DNA of 64,000 nt from positions 1,113,607 through 1,177,606 of the forward strand of contig CP136068.1 of the NCBI GenBank assembly GCA_032622095.1, read 5' to 3'. A model generated the notes under the pieces. The model worked only from the letters and a program-made list of their open reading frames with translations, was not told the origin of the DNA and searched no databases. Position numbers and translations under genes: made by a program. This document shows, one piece after another, positions 59,233 through 64,000 of the stretch (positions are counted from its first letter, which is position 1; each line of letters starts with the position of its first letter). The DNA is from Siphonodentalium dalli. Lineage: Eukaryota > Mollusca > Scaphopoda > Gadilida > Siphonodentaliidae.

Positions 59233-60477
59233 TTACCTCTAGTGGTGTTGACGGCAATGACATGGGAGAGGCATAGTAGGTATGCCTCAGAATGACATGC
59301 TTCAGTGATAAGTTAATACTGGTTAGTAACTAATTTTATTCTGGATCAAAGTGAGACAAGTGTTTCTTATACTCAATTTAGCTTATATGAACAAACTAGT
59401 GGAGACATAGACAGAACACAACGCATATCGAGAATCTTTCATCGAATGAGTTGCGGATGGCGCATGGATATATTTCGTGAGAACGAAGCTCAAGCGAAAT
59501 GTAACTATGTGCCGTCCACATCAAGTTCGATAAAAAGATTCGAGATTATGATGCAAGTTGTGTTCTGTATTTATTCTACACCATTGTGTCAATCCATGAC
59601 TTCATTTATACCATAGCTATCTTTATTGTGATTTAAGTCTGATGGATAACCGGTAATGATCGGGACATCACCCAAAGCAGATTGTTGACATACTAAATGT
59701 ATGTCATCTTTCTTGGTGACAAAGTCAACAAAAATAGTTCCGGCTTGTATTCAACTAGAGGCATACAATCATATGTATTCAATGGCTGGGATTGGGTTCA
59801 ATACATGTGCCTCGTGTCAATAGGAGTGGAATAAAGCTCTTTAATTTATTTCATTTTACTTCTATTTACACAACAGCAATATTTTGGTCTATTTTGTAAA
59901 TTAAGTTACTTGTTTGTGGTAATTTCAGCTTGTCCACTATAGTGCAATCCTGATTGAGACTCGCAACATATTTGACATCATGCATGATAGCCCAACCAGT
60001 ATCACATAATTAATATAACTTCTTGTCATGTTTAATAGACAACTAACTTGCATAGGAAGTGGAAAGATATTATTATCTGATTGAATATTGGTGTGTATTA
60101 AATACAAAACCAAACCACACCTGCACATGGAGTAGGCAAACAATTGTGCACTTATTTGTTAAAGTGTTATGCCGCAAGATGCAACTTGACACTGGCCCCT
60201 CATGTAGTGTTTCACTGAACTGGTGCCACAACAAATTTGTGCAATAGCCTTCACCACATTGACAGTCTCCGTATATTTACATGTTTTTTATTCTTGGAAG
60301 TGATTATTTATCTTACTTCAATATACTTTGTATAATATATATAAGCTTTTCATGTATAATTTAGCTTGCAAACTTTAAAGATGGATTATTTTTTCCTATA
60401 ACAAGTTGTATATAGTTTCCTGGGTATAAAATAATAAGTATGAATCGAAAATGCCTGTCCGGAAATGCTTATATTAT
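59233..60477. other. Intergenic, nothing recognised
   Basis: No convincing exon, repeat or RNA gene. Confidence 0.4.
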
Positions 60478-60481
60478 TTAA

Positions 60482-60922
60482 AGGTACTCAATCCGATTCA
60501 ATGGTCCCCATATATTCAGATTCCAACAACAACAACATTTTTTTAAATGCCGCTTCAGTTATCAGAATCAATTAATTGCCCAAAAATAATGCTAACCGCT
60601 CTCAACTATAACGGTAGTATAAAATTCCTCGAAACGTGTTATCTACATGTTCAAAGAAATTTTCCCTTATTATCAACACAATGCCACTTGATTTTAGAGT
60701 TATCCATCTTCATCCGCAATTTTGTTCCGAGACTGTCGGCTCGTCGACTTTTTACCAGGCCACTAATAAGTCTCCATGGTGAAAAATAATAGATTTAAAA
60801 AAATTGATATGTAATAACTCTGAGCTTTGATGGGTGGTTCCTCGACTCAAATGAAATATTTTGTACCCCCCCCAAATCCAAATAAATAGTAATTGAGGGA
60901 TGTTTAATCAGATTATGCATCT
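60482..60922. mobile_element. TTAA-flanked MITE, copy 2 (inverted relative to copy 1)
   Basis: Starts TTAA|AGGTACTCAATCCGATT and is collinear with the reverse complement of 3638-4070: ttatcagaatc.att.attgc, aatgctaacc.ct.tcaacta, ttatccatcttcatccgcaa, gtggttcctcgactc and aaataaatagtaatt all recur in order. The right end is eroded (atcagattatgcatctttga). It is older or less constrained than copy 1. Confidence 0.8.
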
Positions 60923-60926
60923 TTGA

Positions 60927-61356
60927 TATTAATTATATTTAAAATATTCTGATACATATAGTCATATATACAATAACTTTGCGACATTTTACAGCTCGTG
61001 TTTGGTCTGAGCATTGCATGTGCGATAACTCTTTCTAAAAATAGTAACAAATTTATGTCCCACTTGATAGTTGCATTATATAAGAAAATATTGATATAAA
61101 ATCAATATTAATTGATAGTAGCTTTCCCGGATACAGTATGTCATATCATATTTGGGAAATATGGTTAACATTGGCATAAGTGACCTAGATAGCAGGAACC
61201 TGATTTGTAGATTTTCATCAGCTGGTGGTGGGGGGAGTGTCTGCAAATGAGTGGTTAACTGTTAAGATCCATGCTATAATAAATTTTCTTCAGTTCAAAC
61301 CATGACATGCATTAAGAATAATTTAAAATTCTGACTTCATATATTTATTTTTTCAG
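60927..61356. other. Possible intron, nothing recognised
   Basis: It ends with a strong pyrimidine tract (atatttattttttcag) that reads as a 3' splice site. Confidence 0.4.
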
Positions 61357-61596
61357 GAAGACAGGAAGACTAAAGTATCAGATATAAAATGTGCCATATC
61401 AGGAAGTAGAGGACTACAATACAGTAATGATCTGTTACTACGTGTAGCCGTAGCTCTAAAATGCCATGAGTTAAATTTTCCATTCAAGGTGGATGACAAA
61501 CAGTATTTATGGACCAGTTCTCAAATATGTGACAATTTTCAGCTGTGTAATATCATACCCATGCTTTCTAAATTACCATTTAATATGTTATTGTGA
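61357..61596 (+). CDS. Candidate terminal exon, unknown protein
   Basis: Directly after tttattttttcag the frame is open for 79 codons: EDRKTKVSDIKCAISGSRGL, then LLLRVAVALKCHELNFPFKV, DDKQYLWTSSQICDNFQLCN and a stop at 61594. It has five cysteines and reads like real protein, but it has no ATG at the start and no recognised domain. An AAG|gtggat inside could be a weak donor. It could join the candidate first exon at 50.1-50.3 kb. Confidence 0.3.
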   Translation, partial: EDRKTKVSDIKCAISGSRGLQYSNDLLLRVAVALKCHELNFPFKVDDKQYLWTSSQICDNFQLCNIIPMLSKLPFNMLL

Positions 61597-62030
61597 ATGA
61601 GGATGGATGACAAGTCACATTAATGTAATTCGTGATTTGACAATCTTCAACTACGGAATTTCTTTTCTCTGTTCATGTAAATCATGGTAGATGAACCCTT
61701 GATATACACGATTGGAGCAGTGGTCGTACTATTACATGTATTCCTTTAATTTATTGACTGACTGAAACAGCCGAGGCCTTTGCAAGAACTTCTGAAGTGG
61801 ACCATCTAATTTAACATTTCTCCAGTGAATATGTTTGCTTGTGACTCAACTGTTACTAGAGTGTCAACCAATAGTTTGAAGGCTCCTCCAGCACATGAAA
61901 TATGAATTCTCAGCTTCATTGTTGGATATATAGTTATATATCCAGACATGGTCATGATATATGTATGATCTTATATTTTGATATAAAATTGAAGTTCATG
62001 CAAAATTATTATACTCTTAGACTTTGATAA
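61597..62030. other. Intergenic, nothing recognised
   Basis: AT-rich, no gene found. Confidence 0.4.
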
Positions 62031-62552
62031 TTAACTTTTCTCTATCAAAGTATTGGTAGTAACATGGTATTGGAAAACGTCAGTTATACTATGGGTTTAC
62101 TTATCTACTGGTAGGATAAGTCAGAGGGTGTCCATTAATCCATTAATTGTTTTCACAATTTGAGGGAATCAGTGTTCACAGCGCTGATTCATGGCTAGAA
62201 CAATTAAATAACTTCAAAGAGACCAAATATGATGTGGGTGTTTGATGCTGTGGCACCTTATCACTGTCCTGTGGATTCTGCTTCTGATTTGTATGTAGGC
62301 ATTGATACTGAATATCAATTTTCATGATTTACCATTAATTCCTATTTACAATAATTGGATAAAAAAGTTAGTTTGTCCTGAAATTAATGGAGAAGTGATT
62401 CCTGTTCAATGACTGGTGGTACCCTAACTACATGTAATGCATCAGAACAGCTGGTACCACTTTTGCCTGTAACTTCTGTCCGTAAATTTTAACAGTACTT
62501 ATCTGACAGTGCTGTCTCGTCAAAAGTTCAAAACAGATAAAAACAATAATTT

Positions 62553-62660
62553 TATGCTCAGTTTTCAAAATATCCTCATGTCATTGATACGGGAGAGGTG
62601 GCTTGGAGTCATTCTAAAGATCCTCGTGCCATGTCAATTGAAGAGGTGACTCAAGTATGA
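62553..62660 (+). pseudogene. Coding-like module, copy 1
   Basis: Open frame YAQFSKYPHVIDTGEVAWSH then SKDPRAMSIEEV and stop. Matches 62894-63010 at 26 of about 34 residues, and several nucleotide differences are third-position. A stop (TAA at 62547) lies just upstream in this frame. Not a known domain to me; probably a captured exon fragment. Confidence 0.35.
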
Positions 62661-62771
62661 GAGCAATTATTAATATGCATGTAATATTAAAACAGTGCCT
62701 GTAACTCTATTCATATTAGCATTGTTTGTATTGTCATTGCATGCCATTTTATTGTACCAGTATAGGTGAAT

Positions 62772-63147
62772 TACAATGCCAACTAAGCATACTCGATGTA
62801 TATCTGATAGCACATTCTTTGTGATTTTGTTCTGGGTAACATTTTTCTGACAGTGCTGTGTTTTCTCAACAAAATTTATCAATATGATACTTTCATGCTC
62901 AGTTTTTGAAAGATCTTCATGTCATTGACACGGGAGAGGTGGCTTGGAGTCAATCCAAAGATCCTCGTGCCCTGTCAATTGAAGAAGTGGCTTCAAAAAC
63001 TGATAATTAAAGTATCATATTGATAAATTTTGTTGAGAAAACACAGCATTGTCAGAAAAATGTTACCCAGAATAAAATCCCGAGGAATGTGCTATTAGAT
63101 ATACAACCAGTAGGCTTAATTGATCGAACATCACCCATAGTTGGCAT
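62772..63147. mobile_element. Long inverted repeat around module copy 2
   Basis: 62798-62893 (atatctgatagcacattctt, tctgggtaacatttttctga, ttttctcaacaaaatttatc) is inverted at 63009-63104 (gataaattttgttgagaaaa, tcagaaaaatgttacccaga, gaatgtgctattagatatac). The pairing resumes further out (aatgccaacta / tagttggcatt). Arms are 95-120 bp, the loop 115 bp. Confidence 0.85.
62894..63010 (+). pseudogene. Coding-like module, copy 2, in the loop of an inverted repeat
   Basis: Open frame HAQFLKDLHVIDTGEVAWSQ then SKDPRALSIEEVASKTDN and TAA at 63008. It fills almost exactly the loop of the long inverted repeat 62772-63147. Could be an exon fragment captured by a foldback element. Confidence 0.35.
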
Positions 63148-64000
63148 TGTCATTTGCCTGTAAAATAAATTGGCAATTAAACAATTATATTGAACCGGAA
63201 AAACTTAGATAAATAGTGAGTTAAAACTTTTCTTGCCCATTTCAATGTCATTGCAAATTTATTGTACCAGTACATGTAAATCTCAATGTAATATGAGGTC
63301 CATTCAGTATATATAACATATGATAGCATGTTTTTCATGATTTATTTTGGCTAATAATTACCGCTTTCAATATCAAACATTGTTACTGTGATGGCCTAAA
63401 TTCAGTGGCCTCAACCATGCGATTCTGATTCGACATTACAGTTGCTACATCACCCAAAAATGTCCAATATTTGCAAAAAGAATGCATGTAAAAGAAGTGG
63501 CTTCGATGCTGGCTCCAAGCAATTATTAATTTGAAAAATAGTGAGTTAAACTTTTTTTTAAATTAACGTTTCTCTGTCAAAGTACTGGTAGTAACATGGT
63601 ATTGGAAAACGATGTCAGTTATAATATGTGTTTACTTATCTACTGAAAATAGGATAAGTCAGTGGGTGTCCATTAATCCATTAATTGTTTTCGCAATTTG
63701 AGGGAATCTGTGTTCACAGTTCTGATACATGGCCAGAACAATTAAATAACTTCAAAGAGACCAAATATAATCTGGGTGTTTGATGCTGTGGCACCTTATC
63801 AGTGTCCTGTGGATTCTGCTTCTGATTTGTATGTAGGCATTGATACTGAATCTCAATTTTCATGATTTACCATTAATTCTTATTTACAATAATTGGATAA
63901 AAAATTGGGTTGTCCTGAAATTAATGGAGAAGTGATTCCTGTTCAATGACGGGTGGTACCCTAACTAATACAGCAGAAACGGTTGGTCCCACTTTTGCCT

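Larger units (their letters stand above)
62031..64000 (+). repeat. Direct repeat of about 440 bp, period 1.53 kb
   Basis: 62031-62470 and 63560-64000 are about 90% identical: tggtagtaacatggtattgg, gggtgtccattaatccatta, cttcaaagagaccaaatat, tgatgctgtggcaccttatc, ttctgcttctgatttgtatg and ctggtggtaccctaact/ggtggtaccctaact. The second copy runs off the window, so the full unit may be a larger tandem array. Confidence 0.88.

Overview
The window looks like nuclear DNA of an animal: AT-rich, long gene-poor stretches, exons bounded by GT..AG, microsatellites, non-LTR retrotransposon (LINE) wrecks and a dense population of small inverted-repeat transposons. No bacterial-style operon, rRNA or CRISPR array was found. 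A secreted gene with PAN/apple, EGF-like, Thr-rich and C-type-lectin modules, plus a dispersed element with gtcccccgaaaa ends, is what I would expect of a marine invertebrate, probably a lophotrochozoan such as a mollusc. That assignment is inference.

Host genes. (1) 0.6-2.1 kb, + strand: small exons, one encoding a coiled coil plus a transmembrane helix, followed by a tandem copy of that exon which also keeps an open frame. (2) 33.4-46.1 kb, + strand: the best-supported gene. A signal-peptide/PAN exon (33391-33708), an EGF-like plus Thr-rich exon (39269-39734) and two C-type-lectin exons (43218-43367, 45887-46104) join with compatible phases; the introns carry a dead LINE and several inverted-repeat elements. 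(3) Weak candidates: a GC-rich first exon near 50.1-50.3 kb and an exon at 61357-61596.

Mobile DNA. LINE remains lie at 10.4-11.7 kb (-), 15.1-15.85 kb (-), 25.9-30.9 kb (-, nearly full length, its 5' half tandemly duplicated), 35.6-37.1 kb (+) and 47.35-49.6 kb (+, a single internal stop). DNA-transposon derivatives with readable target-site duplications: three hAT-like elements (8-bp TSD) at 6592-7769, 17236-17784 and 58310-59224; a Mutator-like family (9-bp TSD) at 16974-17826 and 35998-36322; TTAA-inserting elements at 3638-4070, 60482-60922 and 51257-52133. One hAT-like element sits inside one Mutator-like element.

The most unusual object is a 4.25-kb foldback element (19785-24035). Its very long inverted arms (1.4 and 2.25 kb) are flanked by TCAT and carry a Phe/Gln/Lys-coding minisatellite and an open frame, and surround a 0.6-kb centre with an unrecognised acidic 113-residue ORF. 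The last 2 kb holds direct and inverted repeats in which a short coding-looking module occurs twice.
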